A stretch of DNA of 64,000 nt from Chrysophaeum taylorii (GCA_029834535.1 JAQMWT010000362.1:186001-250000); one strand, 5' to 3'. Counted from the first letter of the stretch, positions 1 to 10,083 are shown. Numbers and translations are program-made. Notes: generated from the letters alone by a model not told the origin.

Positions 1-195
1 CCATCATGTTTGAACATCGGGACCTTCAAAGTCGAAGAAGGGCGTCGAAGAAGAAGAAGAAAAGAAGAAGGACGACCTTGACCCAGAGGCGGGGGGTCGT
101 CGTCGTCGTCGTGAGGGCGCGGCAACAACCACGGAGTTGAGTTTCGAGTTTTGAGTTGAGATGAGTTGAGTTGATTCAGACGCGTGGGACTAGTA

Positions 196-1779
196 TCATT
201 TGGGCACGACAAAGGAGGGCTCCGAGCGGGACCTGAGGATCGAGGGGTGGGGCCTGACTCCGAGGATCGGTCCCGAAGCACACTTGTGAGGTGGCATGGG
301 GGGCAGATCCTCCTCTTCGATGCAGAGGGCGCCGTCGTCGTCGAGCGGCGTGATGACGGGCGGCGGAGGTCGTGACTTGGGTTCGTCCGTCTCGAGCAAA
401 TCGCTCTCGCTGCGCGAGACTCGTCGCATTTGACCTTTGCGTGCTTTGACGCGCTTCTTGTCGGCCGCGAGCGCGCGTAGGTAGGCGTCGGCTTTTTCGG
501 GCGGGACGAGGTCCTTGAAATCGAGGAAGACAAAGTCTCCGCGCGGCGCGCAGAAGGCCGAGTCGTCGACGTCTCGGAGAGCGAGCGTCGAGCGGAAGCC
601 GCCGTAGGCGTCGACGACGTCGGCGGGGGGCGCCCTCGCGACCGCGACGACGTGGCCGCTGTCGAGGACCTCGCCCGAGAGGGTCCACTGCTTGAGCCGA
701 AGGCCTTCGAGCCGGATCGAACGCGCGCGGAAACCGCGGCGCTCGCGCGACGACGCGTGCTCGAGATCGAGGTCGATGCCGTCGAACTTGCAGGCGAGTC
801 CGTCGCCGCGCGCCTTGGTGATCGCCTCCTTGGCGCTCCAGACGCACCGAAAACGCTCGGCCCGCGTCTGGCCGCGCGGCGCGGCACCTTGGGCGTCGTC
901 GATCCAGCGCCGCTCTCGAACGCTGAGCGCGTCGAGCATCGACTCGACGATCTCGTCGTCCTCCTTGTGGCCGCCGCCGCACTCCTTGCACGCGCGGTCG
1001 AGAGCCACGAGGTCCTTCGAGCTCCGCAGCTTACCGTCGAGGGGCCGAGCGCAGCGCCGCAGACGTTCGGGCGCGGCGACATCGACGCCGCACACGCACA
1101 AAGGTTCGGACGCGAGGACGACGTACCTGCCGTCGTGCGACACGTTGAAGTTGAAGTTCGGGGCGCGCGCGTTCTCGCACAGCAACTTCGCGCGCGCCGA
1201 CAAGTACGGCTTCCCGCCCTTTGTGCGCTCGATCTCCACGTCGTCGGCCCGGAGCCCGAGCGCGAGCTGGCAGCACCGCCGCGCTACGAGCCGGCTAGCG
1301 AGAGCCCTCGCTCGGTCCAGCCATCGATGGTACGCCACGACGCGCCGCCGCTCGTGCGGCTCGACTATCAACCCCAGCAGCATGGCCCACTCCTCCCCGC
1401 ACTCGCCCATGCTGGGTCGCCAGGCAGCGAGGTCGACGACCCACCTCGTCTGCCCAGATTTCGCCGAATCCCGCCAATCCACCGGCTGCACGCATTTCCA
1501 TGACACCCACCCGACGCAGGGCGCGACGATCTTCACGCGCATCGTCCCGCACGAGCTCACCGCGCGCGACGACGACCCCCCCTCTTGGACAACGACCGAC
1601 CCCTCGGCCACCGTCTCCACCTCGGACGACGACAGCTCGGGACCACGTCGCACCAGCGCCGCGCGCGTCAACACGTATCTTGGGGGGTCCGCCTTCCGCA
1701 CGCTCACGCGCACCTCGACAGCGAAACTTTTGGCATCGAGGGCGTCGAGGGCGTCGAGGACCTCGAGGGCGCCCGACAT
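196..1779 (-). CDS. 4'-phosphopantetheinyl transferase (Sfp/Lys5 type)
   Basis: Predicted to move the phosphopantetheine arm of CoA onto a serine of acyl, peptidyl or aminoadipate carrier domains. The core shows the family signatures in order: NFNVSHDGRYVVLA, then CGVDVA (metal-binding Asp), then the WSAKEAITKARGDGL helix that carries the second acidic metal ligand and the CoA-contacting Lys. The ATG at 1779 (MSGALEVL) is chosen; the open frame runs further upstream, but that part is not needed for the domain. A 100-residue tail after the domain is basic and disordered, with Ser-rich RSESD and RSRSEP segments close to the C-terminus. At about 527 aa it is longer than a typical stand-alone Sfp enzyme. 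No intron is needed. The family call is firm; the carrier protein it serves is unknown. Confidence 0.88.
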   Translation of the reverse strand: MSGALEVLDALDALDAKSFAVEVRVSVRKADPPRYVLTRAALVRRGPELSSSEVETVAEGSVVVQEGGSSSRAVSSCGTMRVKIVAPCVGWVSWKCVQPVDWRDSAKSGQTRWVVDLAAWRPSMGECGEEWAMLLGLIVEPHERRRVVAYHRWLDRARALASRLVARRCCQLALGLRADDVEIERTKGGKPYLSARAKLLCENARAPNFNFNVSHDGRYVVLASEPLCVCGVDVAAPERLRRCARPLDGKLRSSKDLVALDRACKECGGGHKEDDEIVESMLDALSVRERRWIDDAQGAAPRGQTRAERFRCVWSAKEAITKARGDGLACKFDGIDLDLEHASSRERRGFRARSIRLEGLRLKQWTLSGEVLDSGHVVAVARAPPADVVDAYGGFRSTLALRDVDDSAFCAPRGDFVFLDFKDLVPPEKADAYLRALAADKKRVKARKGQMRRVSRSESDLLETDEPKSRPPPPVITPLDDDGALCIEEEDLPPMPPHKCASGPILGVRPHPSILRSRSEPSFVVPK

Positions 1780-2451
1780 TATGAAGTAGAGGTTGGGTGG
1801 TTTCTGTCTGCGGTTGGCGCGTGATGTCACATACCTCAACATACCCCTTTCTTTTGCGTCACCCAAACACTTCCCCCGTTTCAAGTTCTGATTTTACAAG
1901 CGTGGCTGCATTTCAACGGCAACACGCGCATGTAATATGAGGCTGAGAGTGCTCGGAAGAAGTTCTTTTTTTTGCCACGTTTTTTTCTCTCTCCCGGATG
2001 TCACTCCCTCCGTCCCCTGTTGTTCTTGTTGTTATTGTTTATTATGGCAACATTTCTGATCGTAAAAAACGAGAATCGCGGGAGAAGAGAATAATAATAT
2101 GCGGAGAAACAATGAACGGAGAAGAACAACGGCAGGTGCCGAAACATTTATTTCCACGACGCTGGTCCACGACGTGGTCGCACTTCCTTCCTTTCTTTCT
2201 TTCTTTCTTCCTTTCTTTCCTTCTTTGCGCAACAACAATGGAAAAGCGCGATGATGTAGAAGACCTCCCTCCACGCGACAGACAGTCTGTTATGTATTGA
2301 GACTGCCACCCCTTTGCTGGACTTTATAATTTCGAGCACCTCGGGGGAAGTTACTCATGATGCACATATAGCCCCCACGGATGCACATACATAATATGGC
2401 AAGCGCGCAGCACCCGCGTCCTCGTCGTTCCGACGACAAAAGCAGGCACGG
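1780..2451. other. Intergenic, no gene seen
   Basis: AT-richer than the flanking genes. It contains a short imperfect (CTTT)n stretch near 2187-2222 and several short open frames without recognisable domains. It is the upstream region of the phosphopantetheinyl transferase gene and the downstream region of the Orai-like gene on the same strand. Confidence 0.6.
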
Positions 2452-3170
2452 TCAGCGAGAGGAACTCGTCGCGTTGAACGCCTTGCGTAGAAATACTTTA
2501 CCGGTGACTACACCCTGGCCGGTGGTCGGCGAGGACTCCGGAACCGAGAAGCGGGAGAATATGCGGTGAGCGGAGTGGGCGAGCCAGGCGAAGCAGGCGA
2601 GGAGGAGGAGCGTGCACGCGATGGCCACGGGAATGTCGGAAATGGAAATCCCTGTGGAGGGGCGCGTGAAACATAATACGTTCGGCAACGCCTCTACAGT
2701 TAACACACGAAGGGACGAACAGATTTGAGCGATTACGACAATCTCGAAGCAGACCGCGCCGGCAGCGAAGCTGATGAAGGTGCGCTTGCGTTCGTCTTTC
2801 ATGTACTCGACGGCGACGCGCATCGCCGAGCCGTCCTGGCCTTTGAGCGCCATCGTTGGCCCGAGCGACGTCACAAGCGTCGAGGTCACCAGACAATAGA
2901 TCATGAGACCAAAAGTGAGGGAAGCGCTCGCGTAGTAGACGGCCTTGAGGCCGGGAGCCTGCGCGCCGACAGGCGCGAAGGTCGCGAAGACGAAGCCCGA
3001 GATCAGGGCCGCCTGGGTGCCGATGTTGCTGAGATAATTGGTGAGCGTGTTGAGCTCGCGCTCGACGACGTTGAGGGAAGAGTGGAAAGCTTCCCAACGA
3101 AGCGCTTCGCGCTCGGCTTCGAGCTATGAAGAAGGATGTTACGGGTTGCGCAGTACTTCTTCTGTACCAT
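2452..3170 (-). CDS. Orai-like four-helix membrane protein (two exons)
   Basis: A 224-residue protein if a 44-nt intron (3124-3167) is removed. The donor directly follows the ATG (ATG|GTACAG) and the acceptor is a pyrimidine-rich ...CTTCTTCATAG; upstream of this acceptor the frame is closed by TAG. The protein has an acidic amphipathic lead-in, a first membrane helix with GTQAALISGF, and further hydrophobic helices around SASLTFGLMIYCLVTSTLV, ISFAAGAVCFEIVVIAQI and IPVAIACTLLLLACF. The GTQAALxxGF element and helix order match the neighbouring divergent gene and resemble Orai channel TM1 (ALLSGFAM). The Glu that forms the Orai selectivity filter is not present, so calcium-channel function is not claimed. 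It faces its paralogue across 109 bp. Orai-like superfamily membership is likely but not certain. Confidence 0.6.
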
Positions 3171-3279
3171 CGTTGGTTCACAGGTGGTTGGTTGGTTTTT
3201 CGTGCAAAAAAGATGCCTTGATCTAGTGGCAAAAAGGTCGCGTGTTTCAAACACTTGCCACGAACGGACAGACAACGAT
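3171..3279. promoter_or_regulatory. Shared bidirectional upstream region
   Basis: Only 109 bp separate the ATG codons of the two divergent Orai-like genes (3170 on minus, 3280 on plus), so both promoters and 5' leaders must lie here or overlap the genes. No clear TATA box is seen. Inferred from spacing only. Confidence 0.4.
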
Positions 3280-4389
3280 ATGCTGAGCGCCGAACACATC
3301 TCGCTGCAGTCGCGGCTTGTGCAGCAGCTCATCGCGATTCGCGAGAAGGAGATGAACTACATGCTCGCGCGGTACGATGCCGTAGGGACGCAAGCGGCGC
3401 TTCTGGCGGGGTTCGCTGTGTCGTCGCTCACTTCCCTGACGCCGTCCGAGGACGACGTGTCGAACACTGTGGAGTACCTATTCTACATCTCGTCGGTGGT
3501 AACCATCATCGCCTGCGTCCACGTGATCCTGAGCACGATGGCCGTGAGTAACTGGGCGCCGGGGCTCGCGTTGCGGGGGCCGACGGGATCCATGGCGCGG
3601 GCGTACGACGCCGCGCGTAGCGAGCGGACACCCATCAACTGCAGCTTCGTTGTTGCGGTCGTGGCGTTCGCCGTGCAGACCACGCTGGCGGTGTACATCT
3701 TAGACGCGCACAAGAAAATCACGTCGCACGCGCTCATCGCGACGGTACTAATGTCGACTTACGCCGTGTTCTCTATTTTCTACACGAAGAGGATCCACGT
3801 TCGGTTCTTCGGGGATCGCGACAAGGCGACCAAGGGGGCGGAGACGACGATGCCGCTACTGGACAATCCGGTGACGGTCATCGACGACCACCCGGACATC
3901 GCGGCGCGAAAGGACGACGACGGCGACGTTCGCGAGCCGCTAGAACCGACGCGGCCGTCCGAGTTCGACATGACCGGCAAACTGTGGAAGCGGGCGGACG
4001 ATTCCAAGCGACGTACCCTTTTCCAGGACTCGTGGCGCGAGCGCTGGTTCATCCTCCACGACCTTAAACTTAACTACTGGAAGTCGGGGACCGACTACGC
4101 CCAGAACAAGAAGCCCTGTCTCGGCACCCCGATCGACCTCTGCGGCATGGAGGTCCTCGTCGACATGGCCGACTCCAAGTGGGGCTTCTCCCTGGTCCCC
4201 ACTGCCGCCGATGACCCCCGTCGCGCTTGGCACTTCCGAGCGCCCACCGAGGCCGACCGCCTCGCGTGGTCCAACAAGCTTGTCCTTGCGACCCTCGTCG
4301 CAACCAACCGAGACCCTCTTCGCCCCGCCGTCCAGGGAGGAACGTTGATGACGCCGACGACGAAGAATGACGAAGAAGACTCTTTTTAA
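3280..4389 (+). CDS. Orai-like membrane protein fused to PH domain
   Basis: The chosen ATG at 3280 gives MLSAEHISLQ and about 369 aa. Residues about 20-30 carry the MNYMLARYDAVGTQAALLAGF segment in which GTQAALLAGF matches the partner gene and the Orai TM1 pattern. Four hydrophobic segments follow (around SVVTIIACVHVIL, FVVAVVAFAVQTTLAVY, ALIATVLMSTYAVFSIFY). After an acidic linker a pleckstrin-homology domain starts near KLWKRADDSKR, with WRERWFILHD and WGFSLV strands and a final helix (ADRLAWSNKL). PH domains commonly bind phosphoinositides, so a channel or scaffold tethered to inner-leaflet lipids is inferred. As in the partner, the Orai pore Glu position is not acidic. The frame also continues upstream of 3280, but that stretch overlaps the divergent gene's start. 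Confidence 0.65.
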   Translation: MLSAEHISLQSRLVQQLIAIREKEMNYMLARYDAVGTQAALLAGFAVSSLTSLTPSEDDVSNTVEYLFYISSVVTIIACVHVILSTMAVSNWAPGLALRGPTGSMARAYDAARSERTPINCSFVVAVVAFAVQTTLAVYILDAHKKITSHALIATVLMSTYAVFSIFYTKRIHVRFFGDRDKATKGAETTMPLLDNPVTVIDDHPDIAARKDDDGDVREPLEPTRPSEFDMTGKLWKRADDSKRRTLFQDSWRERWFILHDLKLNYWKSGTDYAQNKKPCLGTPIDLCGMEVLVDMADSKWGFSLVPTAADDPRRAWHFRAPTEADRLAWSNKLVLATLVATNRDPLRPAVQGGTLMTPTTKNDEEDSF

Positions 4390-4470
4390 AACCCTTGACT
4401 TACGTAGTTCTTGATTCGTTTCAACCAACACCCCAACAACAAGTATGGCAACTTGTTCTTCCAGGCGGCG

Positions 4471-5481
4471 ATGACAATGCGTGTGTTGGCAATCGTCGCG
4501 CTGCTGTCACGCGCCGGCGAGTCGCGCCGGAGACCGGGGTTTACCTCGCCCGTGTCCCGGCGGGTGAGTTCTCTTCGGATGGGTCCCTCGGAGCAGCAGG
4601 AGGAGGAGGAGGTTGTTGCCGCACGACCCGTGCACTCACCATCATCATCAAAGCAGAAGAGGCGGTCATCCTTCCGGCCAAAGCGCCGCAGCGTCGGCGA
4701 CGCCATCGTCGGTGAGGCGTTGTGCTACACACGCGTCGCGTGACCCCATAGCAGGCGTCGCGCTGACGTCGACGATTTTCTGCTTGGGATCTATGCTGAC
4801 GGTGCAAGACGCGGGCGCGTCGTACGCGCCGTCGTCGGCGGCCGTGACCTCGAGCTTGCCCGCGCGCAAGCTCGACCTCGAGGAACTCGAAGCTCTCAAG
4901 CCGCAGAAGGCGCTGCAGCGGGAGAGGGCTTTGGGCAAGTTCAGCGTGAACGATCTCCTCGCGGAGCTCGACGCCCAGCTCGAGAAGCTGCAGATCCAGG
5001 CTACCGAACTCGAGCAGAACATCCAGAGCGCGCCGGAGATCGAAGAGGCCCAGGACGTGCTTGCGGACCTCAAGCGCAAGATTGCCGAGCAGCAGGCCGA
5101 GCGCGACAAGAAACGCGCGGAGATCGAGAGAGATCTCGCGCTTAAGCGCAAGTTTGAAGCCGAGCTGCGCAAGCGCGCCGAGACGCTCCGGAAGCTCGAC
5201 GAACAGCCGGCGTGGCTCAACTACTTTGCGGCTGCCGCCGCGAGCGTCGTCTCCACGCTGCTGATGCATCCCGTCGACACCATCAAGACGCGCCAACAGA
5301 CAGCCCCCAAGCGCGACGGTCCGGAGATGTACTTCGACCCACCCGACGGGCCGCCCCCGGACGCGAACGGACACAACGACAACAATGGCAAGCCCGAGAA
5401 GGTCATGCTCCCCGAGAGGGAGCTCGCCGCCGTATCCTCCTCATCCTCCTCGTCAAGTAGCAGCAGCAGCAGCAGCAGCCT

Positions 5482-5521
<40 letters not shown>

Positions 5522-6373
5522 GGAGGGGGCTATTATTACGCGACGACGGAGGCGGCGCCGAGGACGGCGGTGGACGACCTCGTTGTACTCGAGACCGCGG
5601 CCGTCTTCAACGGCGCCGCCGAGGCCGTGCAGACGGAGGAGGAGCTGGGGCCGGTCGCGTCGTGGCTCTCGTTGTACGCGGGGATCGGCGGGAACGTCGC
5701 GAAAGAGGCCCTCCCCTCAGCGCTCTACCTGGGCGTCTACGAGGCTGTCAAGTCGTACCTTGTCAACCGCTACAGCTGCCCGTTGCTCGTCGCGTACCTA
5801 GTCGCCGGCGGCGCCGGAGAACTGTGCGGGAGCGTCGTGCGCGCGCCGGCGGAGGCCGTCAAGAGTCTCGCGCAATCCGGCCTCGCCAAAGACGTTTCCG
5901 AGGCGGTCGAGTACCTGCTCGAACAGCCCGATACTCGCGGCCGGATTGCTCGGGCATGGCGGTCGTCTATCTTCCGCGATGTGCCTATGGGCGCGATACA
6001 GATCGCCATCTTCGAGGGCCTCAAGCTTTACATTCTCAACTCGCCCACGATCTCGTTCGACGTCAACACGCTCCAGGCAGAGGCCGCGCTCGGAACCATC
6101 GCGGGCCTCATCGGCGCTTACGTGACTACGCCGACCGACATCGCAACGACAAGAATCATCACTTCGGAAGCAGACGATGCGAGAGGCCCCTTCGAGGTCC
6201 TCGTCGACATTTGGACAAAGGAAGGCGGCCTTCGCGGCATCTTCAACGGTGGCGGACAAAGAGCGCTCTACTGGGCGCCCGCTATCGGCGTCTTCCTGAG
6301 CTGCTACTGCTCAATTCGACAATTCGCCGCCGACAACCCCGTCGCCTTGGAACTCATCCATCGACTCTCTTAG
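4471..6373 (+). CDS. SLC25 carrier, SAM-carrier-like, with coiled-coil N-terminus
   Basis: Two exons with a 43-nt intron at 4712-4754 (G|GTGAGG ... ATAGCAG|GC), which joins two open frames into about 619 aa. Exon 1 begins MTMRVLAIVALL, a signal-like stretch followed by an Arg/Ser-rich segment, which fits a leader for a complex plastid or the mitochondrion. A charged coiled coil follows (about residues 115-215), then carrier repeats: HPVDTIKTR in repeat 1, RAPAEAVKS in repeat 2, TTPTDIATTR in repeat 3. The MHPVDTIKTRQQ first motif and the second repeat resemble S-adenosylmethionine carriers (SLC25A26/SAMC). An unusual insert with a Ser homopolymer sits in the loop after helix 1. Carrier membership is firm; substrate and organelle are inferred. 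Confidence 0.78.
5436..5522 (+). repeat. Poly-Ser trinucleotide repeat inside carrier gene
   Basis: Runs of TCC/TCG, then AGC, then TCG codons encode about 29 near-consecutive Ser. The switch between Ser codon families inside one homopolymer points to selection for serine as well as slippage. It lies in the loop after the first carrier helix. Confidence 0.85.
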
Positions 6374-6847
6374 TTAGAACAACGCGGTCTAGTAGCAAAA
6401 ACCTTAGGGTGGTGGTGGTGGCGCCGCCGCCGCCCCTGTCTATTGTCTCCTTTGTGATCGTGTGGTCGTCCACCTGTCACTCAAAATTACAACCTTGGTG
6501 TTTGCTTCAAGCAGGCGCACACCGCTTTTTTTGTGCGACCGAAGGCTGCCGCAGACACGCCGCACTTTGCCTGCACATCCTCCCACCCGGTCCCCGACCT
6601 GCAGCCCTCTGCGCGCTTCCGATCCACTCTGCCTCTCTGCTGCACCGCCAACCTCACGAAGCGTGCTGCTGCAGTCGATCCGGGTGTCCCTTTCGGCGCG
6701 TACCCGTGCCCCCCCTCCCTTCTCATCGATAACGCCCGGCTTTCGTCGGTTCTACTGCTAATACAGAGTTCACTCACCGGCTGACCTGCGCTTGCCAATT
6801 GTAGTAGTATCCTGGGGCGGTGCCACTTCCGTCTCGGAAAGACATGG
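6374..6847. other. Intergenic between convergent genes
   Basis: Holds the 3' regions of the carrier gene (plus) and the KCTD-like gene (minus). An alternative C-terminal reading of the KCTD-like gene would extend to a TGA at 6780. No independent gene is recognised. Confidence 0.5.
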
Positions 6848-7681
6848 TCACGGTCCTCTCGTTGTTGTTGTTGTTGTTGTTGTTGTTGTTGCGAAAGGGT
6901 GCGAGTGAGCCAGGATACTGTCCGGGTTGTTGACCACGTTGGCGATGCGGCTCTCCGCAAGGCCTGGCAACCTACAGGCACACTGCGTAAACGCACACCA
7001 AAGATCGGCCGGGTAAAGAACGCACGCTCGTATGGCCTCGCAGAGCGAGTTGAGCCGATAAAAATTGGCCTCGGTGTACCTACGAACGAAGGAGGGTTAG
7101 CACATACACTCCGACTACCAGAAAGCATCACATTTCCAAAAGCAGCGCAGGGTCCTGGGGGAGTGTGCCCACCCGCAAGAACTGGAGGATGTGCCTGAAG
7201 ATCCACCTGCGAAGATTTTCAGACTGACGACAACCCCACCGCGTTCGTTCGCGCGTACCAGTCGCGATCGATGAAGAAAGAGCCATCGTCCTGCTTGTGA
7301 AAGTGCGACGACGTCTTTTTGCAGAGATCCGCGAGGATGGACCACCGGTCTTTCGTCAGAATCCCCGCAGTCGTTTCAAACATCTGGCCGCCGACGTTCA
7401 GCGTGATCCGCTCAGATTCCGGCACAAAGTCGAGTTTGGCCTCTTGCTCGAGTCTGTGAATCGATCACGACGCTTCCGAGGGTCGTCTAACTCTCACTTT
7501 TTTCGCGCCTCCTCGTTCTGGGCGTGAAGATCGCACGTCTTGTGCCAGATCTCGCGCAGCGTGAAGGCCTCTTTGCGCAACTGCAAAACATCATTGGCTG
7601 TACACACATCAAGAACAAAAGGGGCACGCGCGCCTGACGCTCCTGGACGTTGAGGTCTTCCCACAGCTTCTCCGCGTTCAT
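6848..7681 (-). CDS. KCTD-like BTB/T1 domain protein (five exons)
   Basis: Five exons can be read: 7628-7681, 7498-7580, 7259-7453, 7132-7206 and 6848-7079. The four GT-AG introns are 47, 44, 52 and 52 nt, and the exon lengths sum to a multiple of three (212 aa). Splicing restores a continuous tetramerisation BTB domain: ITLNVGGQMFET, a GSFFIDRDW strand, WIFRHILQFLRVGTLP, then MYTEANFYRLNSL. An N-terminal charged helix (MNAEKLWEDLNVQ) precedes it. KCTD proteins act as oligomeric adaptors, often for cullin ligases or channels; no partner domain is visible here. Intron 7080-7131 contains a TGCTAAC branch-point-like box. The C-terminus includes a Thr run from a (GTT)n tract and is the least certain part. 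The start lies 174 bp from the divergent cyclophilin gene. Confidence 0.78.
6858..6891. repeat. (GTT)n microsatellite
   Basis: About 10 TTG/GTT units, read as Thr codons on the minus strand at the predicted end of the KCTD-like gene. Confidence 0.85.
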
Positions 7682-7855
7682 GCCCGTCTCTATCTCTTCT
7701 GGATTCTTTCTGTCCCTCGACTGACAGACAGACAGTTTGCGCGTCGACGTCGACGAAAACAACAACAATCGTATATATCGTAACGAATCTATGCTGAAGA
7801 AAGATAAGTCTTATGATCTCGATCACATGCGTGCCTTTTTTCTTATGACTAGGTG

Positions 7856-8748
7856 ATGGGGGATACGAGGGCGACGGTCGTCGTGTGTGGGCTGGTGGAC
7901 GATTGGAGGGTGCAAGCCTGCCGCATGCTCGCCGCCGAGGTGTGCGGCGCCTCGCCAGCCTACGATTACGAGGTGCGGACGATGTTGGAATTTGATTGGG
8001 AGGCATACCTGACGAAGGTTGCCTGTGAGCTCCGGGGTCGGTGTGCTTCGCACTCAAAGTCGCCATTGGTGTTAATCCGATGCGACGGGCAATATACGTA
8101 CGTGGGCGGGCTCGACGAGATTCAAGCACTTGCAAAGGAGGAACTCGAGCGATCTCCAGCCGCGTACAACAGGAAGGCACTCGAGACGAAGGCCACCGCC
8201 CTGTACCGCGAGACGCTTGTGAAGCGGCGGAGGCCTATGGCATTTCTAGACATTCGATTCAACGCAGCGGTCGCCACCACCAAACCCAAGAAGGTCATAA
8301 TTGAGCTCTACGACGACGTGTGCCCGCGCACGTGCGAAAACTTCCTCGCCCTGTGCTCGGGCGAGCAAGGGGAGTGCGCGGAGACAGGAACACAACTGCA
8401 CTACCGCGACTGCCGTTTTCATCGCGTCGTTCGCGACGGCTGGGTGCAGACGGGGGATGTGCCAGGCGTCGCGCCGTTTCCCGACGAATCCTTCGCCGTC
8501 CCGTTCGATCGGCCCGGCATCATCGCCATGGCCAACACCGGGCCGCACACCAACGCGAGCCAGTTTTTTATCACGCTCGCACCCCTGCCGTGGCTCGACA
8601 AGACGGCGGTTGCCTTTGGCGGCGTCGTCAAGGGGATGGCCGCCGTGCGGCAAATTGGCAGTCTCCAGACAAACAACGAGCGGCCAATCGAAGACTGCAT
8701 TATCGCCTCTTGCGGAACGGTGAGCTTGGACACCGGCTTGGGTCTCCA

Positions 8749-8752
<4 letters not shown>
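7856..8752 (+). CDS. PPIL6-type cyclophilin
   Basis: ATG at 7856; about 298 aa. The C-terminal 170 residues are a cyclophilin fold: FLDIRF, VIIELYDDVCPRTCENFLAL, HYRDCRFHRVV, GIIAMANTGPHTNASQFFI and LDKTAVAFGGVVKG. An N-terminal domain of about 120 residues contains an FDWEAYL element, and FLDI...ELY.DVCP.TC.NF spacing follows the human PPIL6 arrangement rather than a simple cyclophilin A. The catalytic FHR and QFFI positions are present, although the Trp used for cyclosporin binding is not evident. PPIL6 is known mainly from ciliated organisms, which suggests a flagellate stage; that is inference. The gene ends in a TGA that opens an (ATG)n tract. Confidence 0.82.

Positions 8753-8795
<43 letters not shown>
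8749..8795. repeat. (ATG)n microsatellite at gene end
   Basis: About 15 ATG/TGA units begin inside the last codons of the cyclophilin gene, so its stop codon is part of the repeat. Slippage here would change the 3' end but keep a TGA in frame at every unit. Confidence 0.9.
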
Positions 8796-8955
8796 CGTGA
8801 TGAGAGGCCACTTTTTTAAGCAAGATTCGTGGGAAGTAAGCCGATCTCCGAAATTTAGCCCACCCATTCCCTGCGAAAAAGGACGAGGGGGACACGACGT
8901 ACGTCCAGCTCGAATACAAAAATATAAAGAAAATACATTATACGGGGGTAGAGTC

Positions 8956-9828
8956 CTAGGCCCACTTCCGTCGCTTCATTCGGCGTTCTTCCTCTCTTTG
9001 CTTTCTCTCGGTGTGTCTTATCCACTTGTCGACGTCGTTGGTGTCGACCTCGTAGTCTTTCTTCTTGTGGAGGCGCTTGATGACCTCCTTCGAGCTGAGC
9101 GCGGGGATGTGGACGATTTTGTCAAGCGATTCCTCCCCGTCGACGATCTTGACGGCATTCCTCTCGCGTTGAGGGACGTGAAGCGCTCGACGACAAAAGG
9201 CCAAGAGCGCCTGGTTGCACCAACGGTCCTCGATCGGCGCTCGGAGCGAGACCTTGGCGCACGAGGGTGTCACGTCCAGGACGTTGTCCTCAGGCTGCCC
9301 CGGCTTGACGATGACGCGCAGAAGTACGCCGTCGCCGATCGGTTCGCAGATCAAGTCGCCGTCCGCGGCGCGCACGAGGGCGTCGAAGTCGTCATTCTTC
9401 GGCGCGCCCCCCTCCTCCACAACGGGTTCCTCCTCCTCCACCGGCTCGTCCCACTGGCTTACGCCCGTGACGTCGTTGTACCAGTACGCCGCGCCGTCGA
9501 CCTCGACCTTTCGCCACGGCGACGATTCGGCGCCGGCCGCTAGCGTTTTCGACTCGAGCAGCGCCTTCTCCTCCTCGGCGCCGTACGCGAGCTCGTACGG
9601 CGCGGGCTCGTCAAAGTACTCTCGTGGCGGCGACCTCATCTCCGTGACCTCAGTCCCTGGTGGCACAAGTTGTTGTTCGGCCTCTTCCGCCTCGACGACG
9701 CCGCGCGGCGCGGCAGCCTCGCGCAACCAGTTCAGCTCCTGGGCGCCGTGGGCGAAGCTGCAGTTTGCGCCCTGCGCGCAGCTCCCGTGCACCGTCCACT
9801 GCCGGCACAGCACAGCCTTCTTCGTCAT
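8956..9828 (-). CDS. CCCH zinc finger, WW and DUF167 domain protein
   Basis: A single-exon frame of 290 aa from ATG 9828. Residues 8-27 form a canonical C-x8-C-x5-C-x3-H zinc finger (C8, C17, C23, H27), an RNA-binding type. Around residues 101-127 is a WW-like element (SPWRKVEV ... YWYNDVTGVSQWDEP) with both Trp and the Pro. Residues about 165-235 match the DUF167/YggU fold: LRVIVKPGQPED, LRAPIEDRWCNQALLAFC and VKIVDGEESLDKIVHI. The C-terminus is a basic helix (RKQREEERRMKRRKWA) that could be a nuclear signal. DUF167 proteins are usually small single-domain proteins, so this fusion is notable. An RNA-processing role is inferred from the CCCH and WW pair only. Confidence 0.75.
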   Translation of the reverse strand: MTKKAVLCRQWTVHGSCAQGANCSFAHGAQELNWLREAAAPRGVVEAEEAEQQLVPPGTEVTEMRSPPREYFDEPAPYELAYGAEEEKALLESKTLAAGAESSPWRKVEVDGAAYWYNDVTGVSQWDEPVEEEEPVVEEGGAPKNDDFDALVRAADGDLICEPIGDGVLLRVIVKPGQPEDNVLDVTPSCAKVSLRAPIEDRWCNQALLAFCRRALHVPQRERNAVKIVDGEESLDKIVHIPALSSKEVIKRLHKKKDYEVDTNDVDKWIRHTERKQREEERRMKRRKWA

Positions 9829-10083
9829 ACCCGCTATCTATCTCCCTGCTTTGTTGTATTAATAACCCGCGCTCGCTCACCTTTGTGGTGATTGATGACA
9901 TCTGGGTGGTTCGGAATGAATCATTCCTGAGTTCAAGTTGCAGCACGTACTAGCAAAAAAGTACATGCGCGAATTCTGCGCGCTTTCCACGCGTATGGAT
10001 GAGGGGTTGAGATAAGGGCCGTCACAAAAGACAAACTGCAGTAGCAGTAGACTTGCCGCCGCCGCCGCCCCCAAAAGGAACGG

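Noticed and set aside
3124-3142. A 19-nt GTAACATCC...CATAG intron in the Orai-like gene
   Set aside because: A 44-nt intron with the same acceptor gives a clean ATG-initiated protein and matches the genome's intron size.
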